64,000 nt of DNA, taken from assembly GCF_014190775.1 (NCBI RefSeq), contig NZ_JACHVP010000001.1, positions 1,178,001 through 1,242,000 on the forward strand, given 5' to 3'. The stretch is from Leifsonia aquatica (lineage in GTDB: Bacteria > Actinomycetota > Actinomycetes > Actinomycetales > Microbacteriaceae). The position numbers and the translations under genes were made by a program. Every line of letters begins with the position of its first letter. The stretch's first letter is position 1. A model generated the notes under the pieces. The model did no database searches. It worked only from the letters and a program-made list of their open reading frames with translations, and was not told where the DNA came from. Below, piece after piece: positions 1 to 7,016 of this stretch.

Positions 1-1
1 C

Positions 2-718
2 GACACCCCCGGCATCCACCGCCCGCGCACCCTGCTCGGCGAGCGTCTCAACACGCTCGTGCAGTCGACGCTCGGCGATGTGGACGTGATCGGGTTCTGC
101 GTGCCCGCCGACGAGAAGATCGGCCCGGGGGACCGCTTCATCAACGAGCAGCTCGACGACTACCCGTCCGCGAAGAAGGTCGCGATCGTCACCAAGATCG
201 ACAAGGCGAGCCGACCGCAGGTCGCGCAGCAGCTGCTCGCCCTCGCCGAGCTGCGGGAGTGGGAGGCCATCGTGCCGATCTCCGCCACCAGCGCCATCCA
301 GCTCGACACCCTCACGGGCGAGCTCATGAAGCTGCTCCCGTCGTCGCCCGGCCCGCTCTACCCGGAGGACGCGATCACCGATGAGGGCCTCGAGGACCGC
401 ATCTCGGAGTACATCCGCGAGGCCGTGCTGGAGGGCGTGCAGGACGAGCTCCCGCACTCGCTCGCCGTCACGATCGACGACATCGTGGAGCGCGACGACA
501 AGGATCTCGTCGAGGTCTACGCCAACCTGTTCGTCGAGCGCGACAGCCAGAAGGCCATCGTCATCGGCAAGGGCGGCAGCCGGCTGCGGGATGTCGGAGC
601 GGCCGCACGGGCGCCGATCGAGGCGCTGCTCGGACGCCACGTCTTCCTGTCGATCCGCGTGAAGGTCGCGAAGGACTGGCAGCGCGACCCGAAGCAGCTG
701 GGGCGTCTCGGCTTCTGA
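2..718 (+). CDS. era: GTPase Era, 3' part
   Basis: Era is a ribosome-associated GTPase that binds the 3' end of 16S rRNA during 30S assembly. The gene enters from the left edge, so the P-loop is outside the window. The visible frame begins inside the G3 motif (DTPGIHRP), continues with the G4 motif as TKID, and ends with a C-terminal KH domain whose GxxG-type loop reads VIGKGGSRLR. About 238 residues are present, ending in RLGF, a normal Era C terminus. Identification rests on the G motifs followed by the KH domain; only the start is missing. Confidence 0.95.
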   Translation, partial: DTPGIHRPRTLLGERLNTLVQSTLGDVDVIGFCVPADEKIGPGDRFINEQLDDYPSAKKVAIVTKIDKASRPQVAQQLLALAELREWEAIVPISATSAIQLDTLTGELMKLLPSSPGPLYPEDAITDEGLEDRISEYIREAVLEGVQDELPHSLAVTIDDIVERDDKDLVEVYANLFVERDSQKAIVIGKGGSRLRDVGAAARAPIEALLGRHVFLSIRVKVAKDWQRDPKQLGRLGF

Positions 719-727
719 CGCGCCGTA

Positions 728-745
728 CATCCCGAGGATGATTCG
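728..745. promoter_or_regulatory. TCS1 dyad, copy A (candidate response-regulator site)
   Basis: This 18-nt sequence has CATCC/GGATG-type arms. Its reverse complement shares a 12-nt block (CGAATCATCCTC) plus GGGATG with the element at 3368-3389. It lies about 48-65 bp before the predicted start of the histidine kinase transcript at 793, where an activator would bind. Binding by the adjacent NarL-type regulator is inferred. Confidence 0.6.
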
Positions 746-780
746 CACGTCAGGATGCGGCTCCGGCGCGCCCGGGACCG

Positions 781-786
781 TACCGT
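781..786 (+). promoter_or_regulatory. -10 box of a leaderless promoter
   Basis: TACCGT is followed by exactly 6 nt and then the ATG at 793. This spacing puts transcription start at or next to the A of the start codon. There is no Shine-Dalgarno sequence in between. The same layout recurs through the window. Confidence 0.55.
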
Positions 787-792
787 AGAGGC

Positions 793-2673
793 ATGCCCGA
801 CCGCACCCGCCTCCTGAGCGCGCTCGCGCCGCACCGCTGGGTGCTGGAGCCCGCCGTCGCGGTGCTGCTGTTCGTCTCGTGGCTGCTGGCCGGTCTGCCG
901 ACCGCTCTCTCGGGGCTCGCCGTGCTGTTCTACTGCGCGGCCGTCGCGCTGTCGCGGGTGCTCCCGGGTGTGGCGCTCGGGATCGTGTGGGTCGCCATCC
1001 TGCTGGAGCTGACCGAGCCCGATCCGTTGCCGGGCGCGTTCCGCGTGATCGGCAGCGTCGCGGTGTTCGCCACGGTCTTCGGGATCGCCGCCCACGGCGG
1101 GCGGGTGCTCCGCTGGTTCGCGTTCGGCTCGGCGATCCTGCTCGGGCCGGCGATGGCGTACCTGTTCACGGTGCGCGGCGAGCTCAAGTTCCTCCAGTTC
1201 GGGCCCGTGATCGCGGGCTACTACACGAGCCAGGGCGTCGGGCTGCTGCTCATGAGCCTCCTGATGATCGTCGCCTTCCTGATCGCCTGGCTGCTCGGTT
1301 ACCTCGTCGCCCGCCAGCGCGCGTTCGAGCCGGCCGGAGCCACGACGGGCGGGCAGACCCAACGCGGATCGGTGCTGGTCTGGCTCGCCTCGTCGGGCGG
1401 GGCGACCGTGACCGAGGAGGATCCGGACCGGCCCCGGCTCGTACGGCGCCTCAGCCGCACGGAGCTGACCTTCGATATCGCCGGCGCGGCGGCGTTCGCA
1501 GTGGTGTGCCTGCTGATCGACTCGGCGAACGTGTTCGGCGCCACCCTCGACGGCAGTCGCTCCGGCGTCGTCGTGCTCGCTGTGTTCACCGTCGCCGTCG
1601 CACTGCGGCGGATGTCCCCGGCCGTCGCGCTCTCGTTCGCCTGGCTGGCCGCCGTCATCCAGATGACGACGGGCAACACCATCCTGGCGAGCGACCTCGG
1701 TGTACTGCTCGTGCTCTACGCGACGGGTGCGTACGGCGACCGCGTCGTGCGGTGGGTCGGCCTGGTGTCCTCCGGGCTCGGCGCCCTGGTCGCGGCGCTC
1801 TACCTGTCCGTGACGGCCGCGCTCGCCCAGGGCTACTTCGATCTGCTGTCGTCGGCGATCACGAGCATCGCCCTGCAGTTCGCGTTCCTGTTCGTCGTCA
1901 GCGCGACGGTCCTCGGGCTGTCCTGGGTGCTCGGCCTGCTCATGCGCACCTGGCGCGCGGCGCGGTTCTCGCGCTACGCCCAGACGATCGCCGAGCTCGA
2001 CCGCAACCGGGCGGAGGAGGTCGTCGTCGTCGAGCAGGAGCGCACGCGCATCGCGCGCGACATGCACGACGTCGTCGCCCACTCGCTCGCGGTCGTGATC
2101 GCCCAGGCCGACGGCGCCCGCTATGCGCGGCACGCAGACCCGGAGGCGGTCGACCAAGCGCTGACGACCATCGCTGCGACGGCCCGCTCCGCGCTCGGCG
2201 ACGTGCGCATCCTGCTCGCCGAACTGCGGCAGTCGCAGCCGGAGGGCCCGCAGCCGGGGCTCGACGACGTCGTCCAGACGGTCGATCAGATCCGCGCGGC
2301 CGGCCTGCCCGTCGTGCTGGAGCGGATCGGCTCGCACGACGGGCTCGGCTCCGCGCAGCAGATCGCCGCGTACCGCATCGTGCAGGAGGCGCTCACCAAC
2401 GCCCTCCGGCACGGCGACACCTCCCAGCCCGCCATCGTCGTCCTGGCCGAGGCCGCTCCCGCCGACGGCGGACCGGGCATCGTCATCACCGTGAGGAACA
2501 CCATGAAGCACCCGTCCACCGAACAGACCTCGACCGGGATGCTCCCGCGCATCGGCCACGGCCTGCCCGGGATGCGGGAACGCGCCTCCCTCGCCGGCGG
2601 CACGCTCTCGGCGGGGCCGGCCGACGGCGTCTTCGTCGTCTCGGCCTTCCTCCCGGCGGGGGGAGCGGCATGA
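793..2673 (+). CDS. NarL-family sensor histidine kinase (TCS1)
   Basis: A 626-residue sensor kinase. Residues about 20-180 and 225-390 are two membrane blocks with several hydrophobic helices each, separated by a polar linker; this looks like an internal duplication of the sensor. A HisKA_3 dimerisation helix follows with the phospho-acceptor in ARDMHDVVAHSLA (His425). The HATPase_c domain has an N-box-like ALTNALRHG and a GHGLPGMRERA glycine loop. It overlaps the response regulator gene by 4 nt (ATGA), so the two are co-translated. The signal is unknown; the ABC exporter downstream suggests envelope stress or an exported toxic compound. Confidence 0.9.
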   Translation: MPDRTRLLSALAPHRWVLEPAVAVLLFVSWLLAGLPTALSGLAVLFYCAAVALSRVLPGVALGIVWVAILLELTEPDPLPGAFRVIGSVAVFATVFGIAAHGGRVLRWFAFGSAILLGPAMAYLFTVRGELKFLQFGPVIAGYYTSQGVGLLLMSLLMIVAFLIAWLLGYLVARQRAFEPAGATTGGQTQRGSVLVWLASSGGATVTEEDPDRPRLVRRLSRTELTFDIAGAAAFAVVCLLIDSANVFGATLDGSRSGVVVLAVFTVAVALRRMSPAVALSFAWLAAVIQMTTGNTILASDLGVLLVLYATGAYGDRVVRWVGLVSSGLGALVAALYLSVTAALAQGYFDLLSSAITSIALQFAFLFVVSATVLGLSWVLGLLMRTWRAARFSRYAQTIAELDRNRAEEVVVVEQERTRIARDMHDVVAHSLAVVIAQADGARYARHADPEAVDQALTTIAATARSALGDVRILLAELRQSQPEGPQPGLDDVVQTVDQIRAAGLPVVLERIGSHDGLGSAQQIAAYRIVQEALTNALRHGDTSQPAIVVLAEAAPADGGPGIVITVRNTMKHPSTEQTSTGMLPRIGHGLPGMRERASLAGGTLSAGPADGVFVVSAFLPAGGAA

Positions 2674-3362
2674 CCGGCGGCGAGAGCGCGCCGATCCGCG
2701 TGCTCCTGGTCGACGACCAGGCGCTGTTCCGCGCGGGCGTGCGGATGCTCGTGTCGTCCCAGCCCGACCTCGACTTCGTCGGCGAGGCCGCGAACGGCCA
2801 GGAGGGCGTCGAGCTGGCGCGCACCGCGGCACCGGACGTCGTCCTCATGGACATCCGCATGCCCGTCATGGACGGCATCGCCGCCACCGGCACGATCATC
2901 GCCGAGGCGGAGCGGGAGGGGCGCACGCCGCCCCGCATCGTCGTCCTGACCACCTTCGACCTCGACGAGGCCGCTGCCCGTGCGATCCGCGCCGGCGCGA
3001 GCGGGTTCGTGCTCAAGGACGCCGAGCCGGAGTTCCTGCTCGCCGCGATCCGCACGGTCCACGCGGGAAGTGCGGTGATCGCCGCCGGCGCCACCCGCGA
3101 ACTCTTCCAGTACTTCTCCGAAGGCCGGGCCGAACGCCCGCAGCCCGTCGAGTTCGCCACCCTCACCGCCCGCGAGCGCGAGATCTTCGTGCTCGCCGCG
3201 CGTGGCCTCAGCAACGCCGAGATCGCCGGCTCCGAGTTCCTCAGCGAGGCGACGGTCAAGACTCACATCAGCCGCATCCTGTCCAAGCTCGGCCTGCGCG
3301 ACCGTGTGCAGATGGTGGTCTACGCGTTCGAGCACGGGCTGACCGGGGGCGCGGGGGCGTAG
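2670..3362 (+). CDS. NarL/FixJ-type response regulator (TCS1)
   Basis: 230 residues. The receiver domain has the acidic pocket (VDDQ), the phospho-acceptor in LMDIRMP (Asp61), the T of LTTFD and the K of FVLKD. A LuxR-type helix-turn-helix occupies the C terminus (LTAREREIFVLAARGLSNAEI, KTHISRILSKL). It starts inside the kinase stop codon. It probably binds the dyads at 728-745 and 3368-3389, one before its own operon and one before the ABC exporter, giving autoregulation plus control of the exporter. That regulatory link is inferred from position and sequence match. Confidence 0.92.
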   Translation: MTGGESAPIRVLLVDDQALFRAGVRMLVSSQPDLDFVGEAANGQEGVELARTAAPDVVLMDIRMPVMDGIAATGTIIAEAEREGRTPPRIVVLTTFDLDEAAARAIRAGASGFVLKDAEPEFLLAAIRTVHAGSAVIAAGATRELFQYFSEGRAERPQPVEFATLTAREREIFVLAARGLSNAEIAGSEFLSEATVKTHISRILSKLGLRDRVQMVVYAFEHGLTGGAGA

Positions 3363-3367
3363 CCGCC

Positions 3368-3389
3368 CGAATCATCCTCCGGAGGGATG
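3368..3389. promoter_or_regulatory. TCS1 dyad, copy B (candidate response-regulator site)
   Basis: A 22-nt near-palindrome (arms CATCC and GGATG around a TCCGGAG centre) preceded by CGAAT. It repeats, in inverted orientation, the sequence at 728-745 with 4 extra nt in the middle. It lies about 56-77 bp before the predicted transcript start of the ABC exporter at 3445. Confidence 0.6.
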
Positions 3390-3432
3390 GCGGATGGGCC
3401 CCCAGCGCGATCCGCCGGCGGCCGCGCCTTCC

Positions 3433-3438
3433 TAGCGT
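3433..3438 (+). promoter_or_regulatory. -10 box of a leaderless promoter
   Basis: TAGCGT, then 6 nt (GGAGGT), then the ATG at 3445. The purine-rich spacer touches the start codon, too close to act as a normal Shine-Dalgarno, so a leaderless message is more likely. Confidence 0.5.
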
Positions 3439-3444
3439 GGAGGT

Positions 3445-4197
3445 ATGACTGAGACCACTGCTCCCGTCGCCCGCGTCGAAGCGGCGACGAAGACCTACGG
3501 ATCGGGGGCCGGCCGGGTGGCCGCGCTCGACGGCGTGACCATCGGGATCCCCGCCGGCCGGTTCACCGCCATCATGGGGCCGAGCGGTTCGGGCAAGTCC
3601 ACGCTCATGCACGTGATGGCCGGGCTCGACACCGTGACCAGCGGGCGCGTCTTCCTCGGCGACACCGAGATCACCGCGCTGCCGGACCGGGAGCTGACCC
3701 TCCTGCGGCGGCGCCGCGTGGGCTTCGTGTTCCAGTCGTTCAACCTCGTGCCGACGCTCGACGTGCAGGGCAACATCCTGCTGCCGTTCGAGCTCGACGG
3801 ACGCAAGCCGACGCCGCCGCAGCGCGAGTGGATCGACCACCTGGTCGAGTCGCTCGGCCTCGGGGCGCGCCTGACGCACCGGCCGCACGAGCTCTCGGGC
3901 GGGCAGCAGCAGCGGGTCGCGATCGCGCGGGCGCTGGCGACCCGGCCCGACCTGATCTTCGCGGACGAGCCGACCGGCAACCTCGACTCGCGCACCGGGC
4001 GCGAGGTGCTGGCGGTGCTGCGGGAGGCGGCCCACACCTACGGCCAGAGCATCGCCATGGTGACGCACGATCCCGTCGCCGCCAGTTTCGCCGACCGCAT
4101 CGTCTTCCTCGCCGACGGCCGTGTGGTCGCCGAGCGGGAACGCTCGTCGGCCGAGGAGATCTCCGCCTACATGCTCGGGATGGAGGCGCTCGCGTGA
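3445..4197 (+). CDS. ABC transporter ATP-binding protein (MacB/LolD type)
   Basis: 250 residues forming a single nucleotide-binding domain. Walker A is [11 protein letters not shown], the Q-loop is VFQSFNLVP, the signature is [15 protein letters not shown], Walker B with catalytic Glu is [12 protein letters not shown], and the switch His is in VTHDP. The DEPTGNLD form is typical of ATPases that drive FtsX-fold (MacB/LolD/FtsE) permeases in mechanotransmission rather than classical import. It overlaps the permease gene by 4 nt. A TCS beside such an exporter is a common arrangement for sensing and removing antimicrobial peptides or lipids; the substrate cannot be read from sequence. Confidence 0.93.
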   Translation: MTETTAPVARVEAATKTYGSGAGRVAALDGVTIGIPAGRFTAIMGPSGSGKSTLMHVMAGLDTVTSGRVFLGDTEITALPDRELTLLRRRRVGFVFQSFNLVPTLDVQGNILLPFELDGRKPTPPQREWIDHLVESLGLGARLTHRPHELSGGQQQRVAIARALATRPDLIFADEPTGNLDSRTGREVLAVLREAAHTYGQSIAMVTHDPVAASFADRIVFLADGRVVAERERSSAEEISAYMLGMEALA

Positions 4198-5627
4198 TCC
4201 GGGCGTTCCGCGCCAACGCGCGCGAGCACCGCGCGAGCATCCTCGTCGCGGCGCTGAGCTCCGCGTTCGGCGTCGCGCTCCTCGCGTGCACGAACGTGCT
4301 CAGCGCGTACATCGGTGCCAGCGACTTCGGCGAGAGCACGACGGTGCAGATCGCGCTCTCGGTCGTGTCCGGCATCTTCTTCGTCATCGCGGTCTACGTC
4401 GGCGCGATCGTGACGACCAACACCTTCGCGACGATCATCGCGGGCCGCACCCGCACCATCGCGCTGCTGCGGCTGATCGGGTCGAGCGCGCAGGCGCAGC
4501 GCCGATCCGTCGCGGGCGAGGGCTTCGCCGTCGGGGTGATCGGCGCGGTCGCCGGGGGAGCGGGCGCCGCTGCGCTGTCCCTGCTCGCCACGCGCCTGCT
4601 CACGCTCACCGGACCGCTCCCGGATGTGCCGTATCCGGTTCTCACCCCGTCTCTGCTCGTCCCGGTGGTCGTCGTCGTGCTCACGACCTGGCTCGCGTCG
4701 TGGATCGGCAGCAGGCGGGTGCTGAGCGTCTCGCCGGTGCAGGCGCTGGGCGCCGCGCAGGAGCGTCCGGCCGCGGCCGTCCGCAGCCGAGGCCGCGCGG
4801 TCGTCGCCCTCGTGCTCATCGCCCTCGGAGCGGCGCTGCTCGCGCTCGGCGTGCTCCTTGGCCTCGGCACGTTCGCGGGAGTGTCCGCTCTCGCCGGACT
4901 CGGACCGTACGGCGTGCTCGTGGCGCTGCCGGGCGGCATCCTGTCGTTCACGGGCATCGTGCTCGCCGGCCCGATCTTCCTGCCCGTCGTCCTCCGCGGC
5001 GTCGGGATGGTGCTCGGACGCGGCGCGGCCTCGCGGCTCGCCGCCGCCAACGCGATGCGGAACCCGGAGCGCAGCTCGCGCACGGCGATCGGGCTCGTCA
5101 TCGGGGTGACCCTCGTCACGATGTTCGTCGTCGCCGCGCAGTCGTGGCTGGAGATGATCCACCGTGCCGCCGCATCGGAGCCCGAGGCCTACGCGGGGGT
5201 TGAGAATATCCTCACTGTCACGATGGTGGTCTTCAGCGTGCTCGTCGGCTTCTCCGCCGTGATCGCGGCGGTCGGGGTCGTCAACAGCCTGGCCCTCAGC
5301 GTGCTGCAGCGGGCGCGCGAGCTCGGCCTCCTGCGCGCACTGGGCTTCACCGGCGGGCAGGTGCGCCGGATGATCCTGTCCGAGAGCGTGCAGCTCACCG
5401 TCGCGGGCGTGGTCACCGGGCTGCTGCTGGGATGCGTGTACGGCTGGGCGGGTGCACAGTCGCTGCTCGCCGGCATCCCGGGTGGCGGGTTCGTCATCCC
5501 GGTGCTGCCGTGGGCGTACCTCGCGCTGGTGGCAGGAGCGGGAGCCGTGCTCGCCGTGCTCGCGTCGCTGGCGCCGACGCGCCGGGCCACGCGGATCACC
5601 CCGGTCGCCGCCCTCGCCGTCGACTAG
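4194..5627 (+). CDS. FtsX-family ABC transporter permease
   Basis: 477 residues, GTG start overlapping the ATPase stop codon. An N-terminal membrane helix (about residues 17-38) is followed by two FtsX-type repeats, each with three or four hydrophobic helices (roughly 60-185 and 325-470). A shorter hydrophobic pair, rich in Ala and Leu, lies between them (about 205-265). The second repeat ends in the usual amphipathic LAPTRRATRITPVAALAVD tail. It pairs with the upstream ATPase as an exporter or lipid/peptide-clearing pump. No large extracytoplasmic MacB domain is evident, so it resembles the bacterial stress-type (BceB-like or YtrF-like) transporters more than full MacB. Confidence 0.88.
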   Translation: MIRAFRANAREHRASILVAALSSAFGVALLACTNVLSAYIGASDFGESTTVQIALSVVSGIFFVIAVYVGAIVTTNTFATIIAGRTRTIALLRLIGSSAQAQRRSVAGEGFAVGVIGAVAGGAGAAALSLLATRLLTLTGPLPDVPYPVLTPSLLVPVVVVVLTTWLASWIGSRRVLSVSPVQALGAAQERPAAAVRSRGRAVVALVLIALGAALLALGVLLGLGTFAGVSALAGLGPYGVLVALPGGILSFTGIVLAGPIFLPVVLRGVGMVLGRGAASRLAAANAMRNPERSSRTAIGLVIGVTLVTMFVVAAQSWLEMIHRAAASEPEAYAGVENILTVTMVVFSVLVGFSAVIAAVGVVNSLALSVLQRARELGLLRALGFTGGQVRRMILSESVQLTVAGVVTGLLLGCVYGWAGAQSLLAGIPGGGFVIPVLPWAYLALVAGAGAVLAVLASLAPTRRATRITPVAALAVD

Positions 5628-5684
5628 CCCCTCCGAATTCCCTGAACCTGAGCACTGCTCCAGCCCTGCACCACCTGTGCCCCG

Positions 5685-5710
5685 GATAATGGCAGCGCAC
5701 CGAGGAGAGG
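5685..5710 (+). promoter_or_regulatory. Promoter -10 and Shine-Dalgarno for the esterase-MprF pair
   Basis: GATAAT at 5685-5690 is a good -10 box; no clear -35 is seen. AGGAGAGG at 5703-5710 is a strong Shine-Dalgarno sequence. It lies 7 nt before a CTG at 5718 but 19 nt before the first ATG at 5730, which decides the start choice for the next gene. Confidence 0.45.
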
Positions 5711-5717
5711 ACCCGCC

Positions 5718-7016
5718 CTGAACTGGCTCATGACGCTGAGGATCGACAAGCCGCCGTTCCTCGTCACCCTCGACGTGATCGCGGCGCTGCTCGCCCTCTA
5801 CCTCCTGGTGCGCCCCACCGGCCGACGGATGGTCGCGGGGCTCATCGCCGCCGTCGGCGGGGGCCTGCTCGGCTGGCTGATCGTGTGGCTCGCCGACGAC
5901 GTGTACAACGTCTTCGGCGTCGGGCTGACGCCGGTCACGACGATGTGGGCCGTGCTCGGCTTCGCCGGGGTGAGTCTCGCGATCGCGAACCTCTTCCGCT
6001 CCCGCTGGTGGCGCAAGGCGATCGCCGTCGTCAGCATCCCGGTCTTCCTCGCGACGGCGGGTGCGGGCGTGAACGTCGACTTCGGCGCGTACCGTGATCT
6101 GAACGACGCACTGGGGGTGGTGCCGTACGGGGCCCTCGACCTCCACGCGGAACGGGGGGAGGTGCTCGACATCGGAACGGACTACGCCTCGACGGCGACG
6201 CCGGGGGCGACGGTGCCCGCCAAGGGCCAGGTCGGCACGGTGCGGATCCCGGCGACGGAATCCCGCTTCCCGGCCCGCAAAGCCGTCGTCTACCTGCCGC
6301 CGATCGCGCTGACGGCGAACCCGCCGGCGCTCCCTGTGCTGTACGCGCTCTCCGGCCAGCCCGGCGCGCCCGCGGACATGTTCACCGCAGGACATCTCGC
6401 ACCGGCGATGGATGCGTTCGCCGCCGAGCATGACGGCTACGCGCCGATCGTCGTCGCCGCCGACCAGCTGGGCGGCCCGAGCCGCAACCCGATGTGCGTC
6501 GACTCGCGCGCGTACGGCGACTCGGCCACCTACCTCCTGAAGGACGTCCGCACCTGGGTCTCGTCGCACCTCCGGGTGAGCAGCGACCCCGCCGCCTGGG
6601 GAGTGTTCGGCTATTCGCAGGGCGCGACCTGCGCCGTGCAGTTCGCGACCGGGCATCCCGAGCTGTTCGGATCCGCTCTCGCTTCGTCCAGCGAGCTCGG
6701 CCCGACCCTCGGCGACCGCGCCCAGACGATCGCCACCGGCTTCGGTGGCTCGGCGGCGGCCTTCGAGGCGGCGCAGCCCCTCGCGATGATGGCGGCCCAC
6801 AAGCCGTACAAGGATTCGACCATCGTGTTCGGCGTCGGCCAGAACGACGCCAAGTACACCGCCTATGCCCGCACCCTGGATGCGGCGGCCACGAAGGCCG
6901 GGATCCACAGCGAACTGCTGATCTCGCCCGGCACCGCCCACGACTGGAACACGGTGAGACACACACTGGCCGACGGCTTCCCGGCCATCGCGCGGCAGAT
7001 GGGACTCGACCGGTGA
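5718..7016 (+). CDS. Membrane-anchored alpha/beta-hydrolase esterase
   Basis: 432 residues from a CTG start (428 from the ATG at 5730). The CTG is chosen because the only Shine-Dalgarno lies 7 nt before it and the resulting MNWLMTLR start suits the membrane-anchored family. Four N-terminal hydrophobic segments (about residues 15-115) precede an extracytoplasmic esterase domain. The nucleophile elbow is GYSQG (Ser296 in ATG numbering) and the catalytic His is in GTAHDW. The next gene, overlapping by 4 nt, is an MprF-like lipid aminoacylating enzyme. Hydrolases paired with such synthases are known to remove the aminoacyl group from phosphatidylglycerol, so this is a plausible aminoacyl-lipid hydrolase; a mycolyltransferase-like or general esterase remains possible. 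Confidence 0.8.
   Translation: MNWLMTLRIDKPPFLVTLDVIAALLALYLLVRPTGRRMVAGLIAAVGGGLLGWLIVWLADDVYNVFGVGLTPVTTMWAVLGFAGVSLAIANLFRSRWWRKAIAVVSIPVFLATAGAGVNVDFGAYRDLNDALGVVPYGALDLHAERGEVLDIGTDYASTATPGATVPAKGQVGTVRIPATESRFPARKAVVYLPPIALTANPPALPVLYALSGQPGAPADMFTAGHLAPAMDAFAAEHDGYAPIVVAADQLGGPSRNPMCVDSRAYGDSATYLLKDVRTWVSSHLRVSSDPAAWGVFGYSQGATCAVQFATGHPELFGSALASSSELGPTLGDRAQTIATGFGGSAAAFEAAQPLAMMAAHKPYKDSTIVFGVGQNDAKYTAYARTLDAAATKAGIHSELLISPGTAHDWNTVRHTLADGFPAIARQMGLDR

Noticed and set aside
517-2832. A very long minus-strand open frame opposite the TCS1 genes, and similar ones opposite 4167-7073, 6863-9460 and 21047-23734
   Set aside because: They are Arg/Asp/Gly/His-rich, show no domain, lack plausible starts and mirror the codon bias of the real genes. 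They are a side effect of high GC.
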